From Setaria digitata (Eukaryota; Nematoda; Chromadorea; Rhabditida; Setariidae): 49,258 nucleotides of DNA. The position numbers and the translations under genes are program-made. The notes beneath the pieces were generated by a model that saw nothing but the letters and a program-made list of their open reading frames with translations, was not told the DNA's origin and made no database searches. The stretch lies in NCBI GenBank assembly GCA_003640385.1, contig RCAB01000451.1, positions 1 through 49,258 of the forward strand, in the 5' to 3' direction. Numbering within the stretch: position 1 is the stretch's first letter; every line of letters begins with the position of its first letter. Below, piece after piece: positions 39,027 to 49,258 of the stretch.

Positions 39027-42003
39027 TTAAGCAAAAAACACAATAATTGGTATTTGACCGCCTTGAACACCGGTACCATTTTTGCTATCAGCTGATGGAG
39101 TGAAATAAAAATTCACCGTGTGATCCGCATTGGTTATTTGCTCATCCTCAATGACAACGCCAACTTCTGTCATACCCTAAAAAATTTGAAATTTGAAAGC
39201 TTTTTTTTTATGATAATACCTCATAACGACATAAGAATCCAAAAAATTATAAAATAATAACAGCGGTAATTAAATCTGTTACAGTCTCAGAATATTTTTA
39301 AAAAATGCTTTATAGCACAGTGAATTTAGTTTTTCAAAAAAGTTATACAGAGAAATCACACAAATAAACAGTTTCAAGTGAATTTAACTGGCAAGAAATA
39401 CTTACTTCTTGACCGAAAAAACTAAGATCTTTGCCTTCCATTGTAACTGATGCTGTATGCTTGACTTCTGGTTCGATCTGTTAAATGAAGACTTTTATGG
39501 CAAAGAACAAAAAATCAGAAACGATATGGAGTGTAACCAGAAATATATAGAAATAAAAATTACCTGAACAGGATGATCAAAATGCACCAAAATAGGTTCC
39601 GGAGAACCCGTCGAGGAAAGAACTGTTTTTTTACTTTCCAAAAGTTCATCACCTTTCTTCAGTTCCATCCTTAACTAAAATTTCAAAAAGTATAATACAC
39701 CTCCACAAACTGATGGAAAAAATTTACCGCAATCATTAAAGTTCCGAATTTTTGAAGGAATAAGTATGAAAATGATAATAAATCAAAAGTGATAATCTAA
39801 TCTTAAACTAATGATACCTTATATTGTGAATTACGTTCATTACTACCATATAAACCATAACCAACGATATATATCCGACGATCAACCAGAAATTGAATAC
39901 TATCACATCGTCCACGATAACGCCACTGATTTGTTCTAAATCCTTAGGGTGTGAATTCTTAATACATATCGCTTTATTCAATATGAATATTGAATATTTT
40001 AAGAAAAAAAAAGAAGGAAAAGTACGTAAAACTTATTAATCTTTAAAAATTATTTAAAGAAACACACAAACCCTTCCAAAGCTGTTTGAAATCGAAGACA
40101 CGAAAATAAGCGCAAACCACTCCGCTCATTTATGAGAAATGGTAATTGGGGTTTTTCTTCAGCGGCAAAATGTAGAAATATATCATTGATTTCCTGGAAC
40201 AATTCGAAGACTTCTTGAGTCATCGATATATAAATCATATTCGGAAGTTTAACAATTACACGATGATAGCGAATCATTTTTTTTCTTCTAGAAAGATAAA
40301 CATAAACAAAGGAAATGCACCTGACAAGTAAGTAAACCCATTTTAGCCGGGCCGTTAGCGAATTCGTAGATTGTCATTGTGGGAAAACGAATGTGATACA
40401 AAGCGCTGCCTAGCACATTTCGCATATTCGTTTGCGTGACAAGCAGCTCCTGTCTACAGAAAAATAAAGAAAGAAGCAGAATTAGAAGAAAAAAATTCAA
40501 ATCTGTAATAACTTATGGTAAGTTGATTAACATATATTGATGAAATTTCATGGAAAAGGATGGAAATAAGAAGCTGAAATTGAACATCATCAAAATTTCA
40601 CAGCTCTCAAATAATGCGTCTCGAAGAAAATTTAAAATCCAATTAAATCGCAAATGTTAATTTACCTTTCACATTCAGCTTTTGCCCATCTTAAAGCTGC
40701 TTCATAAACCAATTTTTCATGGATAAGAAGAGTATTACGCGATAAAATCTGATCAAACAATATAAAATCAATATTACAAAAAGCGTCTGATGCTAGAACT
40801 CTTTCTGCATCCACATCTACTAACTTCCAGCACCTCAAATAGTTCCGACTATTAAAATTAAACCTATAAATCATGCAAATGGATAGATTATCTAACGAAG
40901 GATTCCAAAAATGGAAGTATTCTTGAATATTTCATGTGAATTAAAATAAATCTCATAAGTAAACCATATTTTTCCTTTTTTTTTCTGCTTTATTAATTAA
41001 AAATATACAAACCTATTGATCAATTCTTGTTCTTCTTCAAAGAGCTGACTCTGAGCAAGCAATAAGCAAACATTTTCAGCTTTCAAATTAAAATCGAGAA
41101 AATCAACGGCTGCTCGTGCCAGATGGGTTATCATGTATTTCTTTGCCACATAGAGTGTGGAAAGGCCATTTGAAGCATCCAATTCAATGTCATCATAATA
41201 TAAATATCTGCAGGAAACGATGGTTCCAGTAAAAACAATTAGTCCAAAAAATTATTACAATTAAATTTTTGTAATTTTGCTGCTAGGATGTACTACATGC
41301 AAAAAAAGTTAAGGAATACAATGACGAACTTCAGCAAAACTTTGAAAGCTGCTGGTTCTACATCTGGTAATTCAATTTCATTACTCTTTTCGAAGCCACC
41401 ATTGAACATGGCATTAAATGGAGCAGATGCTATTGCCAAAACATAGGAATGAGCGGGAATTCGTTCAATGTTCTAAAAGTTTTCGTAAAAATATGAGATT
41501 TCCTAACAGTATAAAAATTTTGGAATATAAAAAGTGTTCTGCAAAGAAAAAAAAAGGATGCCTTTAATAAAATTTTAAATCAAAAAGAGATGACGCGTAC
41601 TAACATTGCCAGCGCCAACAATAAAATGAACATCCGCAAGCCATTCATTAAGATACATTGAGGCGTTCCGTTCTCTAAGTGTTGATTTAAATCCAGTCCC
41701 ATTAGGCTTTGGCTTTACTAAAATAAGCTGCAGTGTATTTTATATAAATCAAAAAAATACAGACGAAAATATTCTAAGCCTTTCCTTTTCAGATTTCAAA
41801 AAAGGAAAACACTGACCAAGTTTGTATCGTGGTGAGCGCGACAACGTACCACCAACTGGAATGGTAATACTAACACCATCATATCGTTCCTTTACGCGTG
41901 AAATGGACAATGACAATTCAGATTGTGAAACTTCCGAATTTTCGGCAAAGACCTTCAAATTTTTCATTAAAAATCGATTAAGACAATTAAATAAAACCTT
42001 CAT
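39027..42003 (-). CDS. BTB-BACK-PHR protein, BTBD3/BTBD6 family, 11 exons
   Basis: Members of this family are substrate adaptors for cullin-3 ubiquitin ligases. Exons in coding order: 42003-41817, 41717-41605, 41472-41330, 41207-41013, 40833-40666 (start uncertain), 40453-40321, 40193-40072, 39935-39818, 39674-39564, 39477-39406, 39176-39027, giving about 503 aa. The BTB domain runs from LADVHFIVG through [21 protein letters not shown] to [10 protein letters not shown], followed by BACK ([13 protein letters not shown] to RWAKAECER). The C-terminal PHR domain has [33 protein letters not shown] and FFGQEGMTEV, and ends [11 protein letters not shown] as in human BTBD6. The PHR domain excludes the plain BTBD9/KLHL groups. 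ATG 42003 follows a strong TTTTTAG acceptor (42033), so it may be trans-spliced there. Alternatively, the 42290-42078 exon may join at 41952. Confidence 0.9.
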
Positions 42004-42077
42004 TTACAAATTAAATAATTGAAAAATTATGACTAAAAAGAAAAGGTCAAAGAAATAAGGAAAAAAAAGAAATTTAC

Positions 42078-42560
42078 TTGCTGATTGTAGCATTCACCAT
42101 TACGAACTGCTATACAGGTGATAGAAGATAAAGATTGTTGACTGTTGTCACCATTAGTTGTATCAACTTCATAATTTACGCATTGAACATTTGATACATC
42201 TTCAACAGACGATGGAATATCTTGTCCTCCTTCAGCTTGTTGCGCACCTGGAAACTCTTCGAAGCAAGTTAAGTAGCAATCACATAACACCTAAAATATC
42301 TTGCACAAACCAAACAAATATTCCAATAATCACTAAATGTCATAACTAATCAACTATAAATGAATGAATGAAAAAAGAATAACGAATAATAAGGAATGAC
42401 TAAACTGTTAACGAATGGATGGGATAGTAAACAATCTTCTTAGTAAGCTAAACTCTGATTATATTTTTGAAAGAAAAGGAAGACAGTGCTACCTTTCATT
42501 GGGTCTAGCATAATTTTCCGAGGGAATTATCCAATCTACTCGACTCCCATCCACATGGTC
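42078..42560 (-). other. Possible 5' exons of the BTB gene, frame unresolved
   Basis: Exon-like block B (42290-42078): acceptor ATATTTTAG, 71 open codons rich in Gln, Ser, Asp and Glu with no Met, and donor CAA|GTAAAT. It can join in phase to GTC at 41952 through a weak TTGAAG acceptor; joined to the strong acceptor at 42033 it stops at once (TAA). Exon-like block A (42560-42493): acceptor CTATTTCAG, donor GAAAG|GTAGCA, open in one frame (includes VDWIIPSENYARPNE). A ends in phase 2 and B needs phase 0, so they do not join as read. No initiating Met was found. These could be alternative 5' exons of the BTB gene, or one may be 5'UTR. Confidence 0.4.
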
Positions 42561-43949
42561 CTGAAATAGAAAGTAATTTAATCAAAAAATCAAAGAAACT
42601 TTTGGGCACTAACTGTCAAGTTTTCAAGCTATTTCTATGTTAACCTAGTTTGACAGCTCCTTGTTTTCCTATAATTTGACAAATATTTTCTTTGGGAACA
42701 TTTTTAGAAAAATAAGAAAAAAAGAAAGAAAAAAACAAAAAAAAAGCCTGACTATTTTGAAAATATTATATTCGTTGTTTAAATTTACCAAAGAAATTTA
42801 TAAACAATCTGCCCTAAGATGTTTCGAATTTATTACAAGCATTTCAATATCAGTTGCTTAATTTAAGCATATTGCAATAACTTGCTCCTTAAATTTAACT
42901 TTAAAAAAAATTAATTTTATCTGAGGTATCGATCAATAATTATGATTATTTCTAGATAAGTAAAAGGTGATGAAAATAAACTAGGTATTCTCAATAGAAC
43001 GAAAAGTAATAATTTCAACTACCAAACGACAATTAAAGAAATGCTACAAGAAATCACAACCAATACAATAATCCCAGAATATAAAAAAGGTAAAATAATA
43101 CACGTATAATGAGCATAACAGGATAGTATCACACCATAAATTCAATATTCATTCACATGAAGGAGAAGAAAAAAGCTAATTCCTTTTTTCTCATTAAAAG
43201 AGAAAAATTAGCCAACATGAGTATTTGTTATAATTAAATGATTTAATAATATATTGAAAAAAAAAAAATTGTAATAATTCATATCGAAAATGATGCAAGT
43301 GATCACATATTGAGAAAATGCAATAATCAGTAAAGTTAGATAATTAACTGAATTATAACAATGCACAGTAATGAATTATTCAATATAAGAAAGTGAAGCA
43401 ATTATTGATAGAATACAATAAATGGATGAACTACGAAGAAAAACTTCATAAAGAGCAATAGGAAATAAAACTAATTGAGGGTTTTGTTAATCGGAAAATA
43501 ACTTCCTTTATGGATAAAGTAATATAGATTATATGATCAGATTAATATCGTTCTAATAGATTAATATCATTAACATAATTTATTTGCTTCCAAGAACATC
43601 GCAATATATTAAAGATGTGCAAAGTCAACCCAAAGTACAGAATGTAATATCATGAACTGGAACAGAAATATCAAAAAATAAAAATAAAAAAATTACATCG
43701 CGTAACGGTACAATACTTTTCTGATTTTCGAGCTACGATACAAACTTGGCTATAATAAAAATTTATGGAGAAATTAAAAAACAAATTGGAAATTATTTTT
43801 TCTTTAACTAACTAACTGACAAAATGAACAACGAACCAAGAAATACGGTATGGAAAAATAATCCTTTCCGAGTTCAAAAAAATAAAAAAAAATGCTTAAA
43901 TATTGTAAAAATCTTGGCAAGATAGTAATTCAAGAATTCTTCCGCAACA
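42561..43949. other. Intergenic region between TTC17 and BTB genes
   Basis: 1.4 kb of AT-rich sequence. I see no exon with a believable acceptor, open frame and donor on either strand. It should contain the TTC17 3'UTR and the BTB gene's promoter and start. Confidence 0.45.
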
Positions 43950-46900
43950 TCATAACTGTGTCTGTAAAAATGACTTTTCAGTAAAACAGTAAATAGTACG
44001 AATTCGTTCCTTTGCCGGTTCAAAATTGGATTGCATCGATAAAGTTGAATAATAGAACAATAACGCGTGGTGATACTTTTCCTGTAATTTAATTTAAAAT
44101 TTTTATAACACGCCATTTTGAAACTTATTGTGCAACATAATTTGCCATTCTAATTTTGAGAGACATTTCATTAATTATAGCCATTTAATATGTTAAAATA
44201 ATCACATTATCAGTGGCAGTTACCACTAAATAATGTGTTCAAATTAAATTAAATTAATAGGATGTAGAATCTAACTACTCACAAGTGAAGCATAAATATT
44301 AGCAAGAGTAAAATGTATAGCGACAAGTTTCGGTGAAATCTTTAACGCAGAGCCACCGGCAATTAAAGCACTGTGTAAAAGTCCTGCTTGTTGATATATA
44401 TTAGCCATGCTGACCAAAGCCACGTCCTAAAAAGATTAATATTTACCTAAAACAAAAATAAAACGAAAAAAATGAAGGAACTTTCCACCGTTAATAATAA
44501 ATAATAATTCCCAAGCGTTTCTTTCTTTTCTTCTACATTTCGGGAAAAATTTAATAGCAAGTATATTTGAAGTTCCTTCAAATATTTACTTTCGAGCAGT
44601 GGCCAAATCTTGTCTTTCAAATCTTGAAAACTATGATTAGTTTATAACAATGCACATTTTGCTGCTAAAGAAACAAATTTATGTTCTTCTCTTCTCATAA
44701 TAACAAGAATGTTTACTCTCATATCTGGAGGAGCTGAATTCAGCGAATGTCTAAGACATTTCAGTGCATTTACAGCATCACCTTTTACACGCCAATACAA
44801 AGCTGAAGCAATTGATAAAGACCAGTGTACATCATTTCCATCTGAAATTACAAGTACTATAAGACTTCATTTGCAAGGAAGAGAACAAAAACCAATATTT
44901 TAAATGAACAGAATAAGAAATAGTCTTTGCCAGCTCAGCGTTTGCCAATTCATGATGACTATGGAAAATAAACGTGTCATAGAGCAAGAAATAATTATCA
45001 TTACAATACCGCAACTTGCTCCACTATCATTGAATTCATATACTCAACTAAAAGATCTGCTTTCGAGCAATCAAAAAAAGACTTGCTTTGAGTAGAAGAG
45101 AAAATCATAGCATCTTTTAATCTTTTAGCAACGACTTCAACTCGTTCCTTTCCTTTTCCCAACTTTAGAAATGCCTTCAAATAAAAAAATTAGAAAATAC
45201 TAGCACAAAAGCAAATAATAATTACATTATAGTCAAATTAAAAGAAAAAAAAAAGCAATATGGACGTTTATTTGATTCTTCATCTTCTTGCTGTGAAAAA
45301 TATGAATCAGAAACATACATCTGTTAACCCCTTTTCTGGTTTGTAATGGATGAATTGATGACGAAGATGATATGCTGGCAAATGATCAAGAAGAAGGAGT
45401 GGTGAAGGTGACAACAGTTCTGGGCAGACTGGTTCAAAATCTTCGATTAAGTCAATTGGTGCACTGAAATCGATAAATTCTTTCAGATCTATTCCTTTAG
45501 CTGTTACGGATAACCAAGTCGACGTGCTTTGCTCTCGAAGAATCGCTAAACTCTAAAATTATCAACTTTGTCTTCTTTTTTTCTGGAAATAATCCAGCTT
45601 TTAAAGGATTAACAAAGGATGAAAGAAGAAACTTGACAAGCATAGTTCGAAGGAAAAAACACTAACTGGTCGCTAGCGCCTTCCAATTTTTAAAAAAAAA
45701 TTGCTATGTTAGAAATCATTTTTATTTCATTTAAAAAATAACCATTTTAGCGTTCGCACAAAAATTACTGTTTGGCGTAAGATGTGATGGTAGTGGCATA
45801 CAGCGAAAACCATTCCTAATTTGATCTTTAAACGGTAGCGGTAATTTCTATAAATAACATATGCAGCATAAGGCTCCTTAAGTAAAACAAATTAACTTAA
45901 ATATTCAAGCAATTAGAACCTACAGAGAATTATAAATCAAAAATTTCATCAAATCATAAAAAAATTCATACCGAGGGAAGTGGAATATCGAAAGCAATCA
46001 TTTTTCTACGTTCCGGAACATGTGCCAAAGTTAGCTGTCGCTTAAAATTTTAAACTTTAAATGGAAGGAAAAAATGGAGCTCAAGAAATCTAAACTGGAA
46101 TACTCTAAAAATTACGAATATTTAAAAATTTCAAAGTGACAAAATGACTGAAGCATAAAAAATAGCATACCTCTGGTATAACTATTTTATCAATAAGTAC
46201 ATCCACCTCCCAGGAATTGATTAATCCTGTTTCTTCAGGTACATCTGTTTCCGAAAAGAGGATCTAAACTTTAGAATTAAATAATAGGCCATTTATTTTC
46301 GTCTCAAGTTCTTTTCACAAAATAAGACATTTAAATCAAACTGAAATTTATCAAAAAGATATTTCAGAATCTCGTAACACTATAGAAAATTTTCAAGAAT
46401 GAGAATTCCAACAAACTTCGCTTTGGAAGAAATTTTCTGTTGAAGGAATAGTCATTTGCCGAATTCTTTGCAAACTTTCTTGAGCTCCATAATCCAATGG
46501 AATCTGAAATACTCACTGATTAACAATAGAAGTCCATCCCTAGAAAATGGATAGCGATTATTAAAAATATCCTACTTCTATTTTTTCAAAACTTGTAAGA
46601 GAATTCGAACATGATGTTATATAGACAACACCATATTTACCTACAAGCTCTTCAAAAGATACTGTCAATATCAATGAGGAAAATTTATTAAAATCTTGTT
46701 CGTTTAGAAGAACAAAATTAAGGTTCATTCAGTTTAGCCAATTAATACACCGGAATATTTTCGAACTGCATCAAATTTTCACTGTTTACATAAAGTTCAG
46801 TTCATAGAATGCTAGGAAAAGTATCAGTGCAAAGGAAAAATTTCAACAGAAATGAATGCAAATAAAAAACTGAATCGCTAACAACAATACATCTTTTGCA

Positions 46901-49186
46901 AATGCATTCATATTTATATGGAATAAAAAATAATGAAAAAGTAGTACTTCAAAGGAGGCATCTGGATCTCTCGTCTGTTCAGAAATCTTTCTATGCTTGT
47001 TCAGCTGTTCTTGTAATCTTTTTTCAATTCCTACAAGAAAAAGGACTGAATGCAAAAGTAATCAGAAAAACCGAAACTAAAATATAGTTTCATTCTTTTT
47101 ATGAGAAGCTATTTTGATTGGAAATTAAAAGAAAATAATAGGGAAGCTGTTTATGAAATCACACTTTAATGAATGTTAACTCTTGCTAAATCTCCTGACC
47201 AATATTTTACTGTCTTATAGCTTATGTAAAAAAAAAAGGAATTCCAACTTGTAAAAAAAAAAAAGGAATTCCAACTTTTAGTGAATGCGTAAATCATAAG
47301 AACTATTCCTAAATATATATCAACCTATGCAAACTTCATCAAAAAGAACAGCGGAAAGAAGTCTGTTACAACTAAAATTCACTGGTTTAAACTACTAAAT
47401 AATTTAAGCGATGGAAATATTCCCATAAATAATATGATGCCTAACAAGTTGAAATGACGTATACCTTTCATTTGGCCCAAATTTACCGGCAAAATAAAAA
47501 GTGCAAATGGAAAAGCACGCTTGCAGGAATCCTGCAATTACATTTTTAACAAATCTTATCCACTGTACAAACTAATCGTGGACTTTTGAGTCGTTTATCA
47601 ATGCTTAGCGAAGACCGTTAGTAAAAAAAAAAAATTCGTCCATGCAAATTATAGAATCTTTCAAGTACACCTCACTTTATAGGTAACAGTTAACAACAAC
47701 AACCAGATGAATGAAGTAAATTGATTCTACCTAAATTGACATAAGATTTAAAGAAACTGTAATTTAGTAACAAATGTACACATAAGTATAAGAAGTGTAT
47801 TAGATAAGGGAAAATTTCTAAAAAGCAAAAAAGTTTACCATTTCTTGTAACTTTCTGACTTACAAAAGGAATAAAAGCTAACCTGTTTTCTTTCAAAATC
47901 CAAACGACACGATATTCCTATAAATGCACCTTCCTCGGATATCGCGAAACATCGGTTGCTGCGAGCACCAAAACAATATACATTCGGTTCCGCCTGGGAA
48001 CAACAACGTAAATGCAGTTGTTCACCGATCAATTTCTGTTTATTCTGAAATAATAAAAGTCTTCCTTTCGGTGGGTACTTTTTTTTAATAAATTTTACTA
48101 TTCTTATCCAAAACTTAACTAAAGAAACAGGGTTAAAAATAACTGTTCCGTGGAATGAACACTGGCAACAAAAATGGTTCAAAAATCTTTCGAAGAAATG
48201 AGAAAATGTTGCGATGAAAAAACAAGATAATATATGATGAAGTGCAACGATAATTATAGAAATGGTGTAGCAAATATCCACAATTTCCTTACTTCAGTAG
48301 AGCATTTCAATGCAAAAAGCACATTAACAGCTGGTTCAAATAAAGGGTCAAGAATAATTGCCGCACGAATGTGTGCTAATGCCGTAACATGTTTCTTTTG
48401 TAAGATTTTTACAATCCCCAACAAAAAATGCGTCATAGGCTGAAAATTTATTAAGGTTAGACTTAGAAAATTCAACTTTCACTGTTTAACTTTTCCTAAA
48501 TATTAGTTCTTCTCAAGAATCCAATGATCTTAACATTTGTTTTCTACAGTTGATTTCATTACATTTACAATGATTTCGTTCAATAATATGAGGCTCTTTA
48601 GCGAAAGCTAACAACAATCGACACAGAGAGAAAAAAACTGAAAAGAAAAAAATGGAAAAAGTTCAGTACATTAAAATTTCGAATAGTGCAATACAGAAAT
48701 AAAAATTCAATGACCACTTTTAACTCAGTTAAATAAGCTTAATCTTATTAGAAACTAGAACATTTACTGCTGGCTTGTAATCATCACTCGATGTCACATG
48801 AGTGTTTTTTTACGACTGTAAAAGGAAATTGCATTCTAACCATCTCGAGAATTCCTGGTTTGAAAAGTATAAAAAAAAAGAACCTCATTCGGATCAATAT
48901 GTATAGCGTTGTTTAGCAAAATGGCCGCATCATTCAAATAATTGTCATAACTCGAACCAGAATGGATAACAATTTGCGCTAACTGCACCAATGAAACATC
49001 TGCATATAGTTGAGGCTGAAAATAACAAATAGTAGCAGAAGGAAAAAATGAGAAATTTTCGATAAAAAACTTTCTAACCTCTGCTTGTAATGCTGCACGG
49101 AGACATGTGATTGCTTCACTTGGCGCGCCAACAATTCGCCAATAGAGTGCTGCCAAGTTGTAAACTAACCACAATGGTCCAATTTT
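43950..49186 (-). CDS. TTC17: TTC17-type tetratricopeptide protein, 3' part, 5' end outside window
   Basis: Human TTC17 is linked to actin organisation and cilium formation. Exons in coding order: 49186-49079, 49015-48884, 48439-48293, 48044-47883, 47531-47465, 47030-46948, 46503-46417, 46263-46171, 46040 (or 46034)-45972, 45847-45743, 45552-45319, 45174-45010, 44958-44910 (uncertain), 44841-44717, 44426-44283, 44081-43950 (TGA stop). TPR helices occur at both ends: LWLVYNLAALYWRIVGAPSE and PMTHFLLGIVKIL early; VHWSLSIASALYWRVKG, DVALVSMANIYQQAG, HFTLANIYASL and EPAKERIRTI late. These align with the central and C-terminal TPR blocks of human TTC17, as do the STWLSVTAKGIDL and IDFSAPI segments. 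The reading frame is intact except around the 44958-44910 exon, where the phases do not join by one base. The start codon and first exons lie beyond 49258. Confidence 0.9.
46034..46042 (-). promoter_or_regulatory. Tandem acceptors 6 nt apart in TTC17
   Basis: On the minus strand TTTTAAG|CGACAG|CTAACT offers two AGs in the same phase, so the exon may begin with Arg-Gln or without it. Both keep the frame. It is a small tandem-acceptor site of the kind often used alternatively. Confidence 0.5.
47226..47277. repeat. Tandem duplication of about 26 bp
   Basis: GTAAAAAAAAAAGGAATTCC... at 47226-47250 is repeated directly at 47251-47277, differing only in A-run length. It lies in a TTC17 intron. A recent duplication by slippage is likely. 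Confidence 0.9.
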
Positions 49187-49258
49187 CTATAATTTAGTCA
49201 TTATGAAAAACAAAAAGTAGCACATGTTTACCAGTTACTTACAAAAACCCAAAAAAAA

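Overview
This is a eukaryotic window, very AT-rich, with long T/A runs and microsatellites. Genes are split into many small exons with GT..AG introns, and acceptors are mostly T-rich (TTTTCAG, TTTTTAG). Several first coding exons lie 10-50 nt after such an acceptor with no upstream coding exon, the pattern expected of nematode spliced-leader trans-splicing. Gene content and intron style suggest a parasitic clade III nematode, probably filarial; the species cannot be fixed from sequence alone. One ambiguous base (11647) shows that this is draft assembly.

Plus strand, 1.9-18.2 kb: cytosolic malate dehydrogenase (mdh-1 type, 8 exons, 1900-4896), then about 8 kb with no supported coding gene, then a TMX1/DPY-11-type ER membrane thioredoxin (12913-15178) and a UCH-L3/UBH-1-type ubiquitin C-terminal hydrolase (16443-18143). 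From memory this is the same trio as the adjacent C. elegans genes F46E10.10, F46E10.9 and F46E10.8, so ancient microsynteny is likely; the last two could share a polycistronic transcript.

Plus strand, 21.4-37.8 kb: a small unrecognised basic protein with two RRxS motifs (21484-23423), an ADP-ribosylglycohydrolase (24820-28548), and an unrecognised secreted, cysteine-free protein with a Tyr-rich tail (31178-37746). The 18-21 kb and 28.5-31 kb gaps hold only low-complexity sequence and small repeats.

Minus strand, 39.0-49.2 kb: a BTB-BACK-PHR protein of the BTBD3/6 family (39027-42003, possibly more 5' exons up to 42560) and the 3' part of a TTC17-type TPR protein (43950-49186, running off the right edge).

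Points that need a second look are a GC-AG intron in mdh-1, an apparent non-AG acceptor in the ADP-ribosylglycohydrolase, exon-phase breaks in the small basic-protein gene and in TTC17, an unresolved 5' end of the BTB gene, two hairpin/terminal-inverted-repeat elements, and isolated non-AT-rich islands in otherwise featureless DNA.
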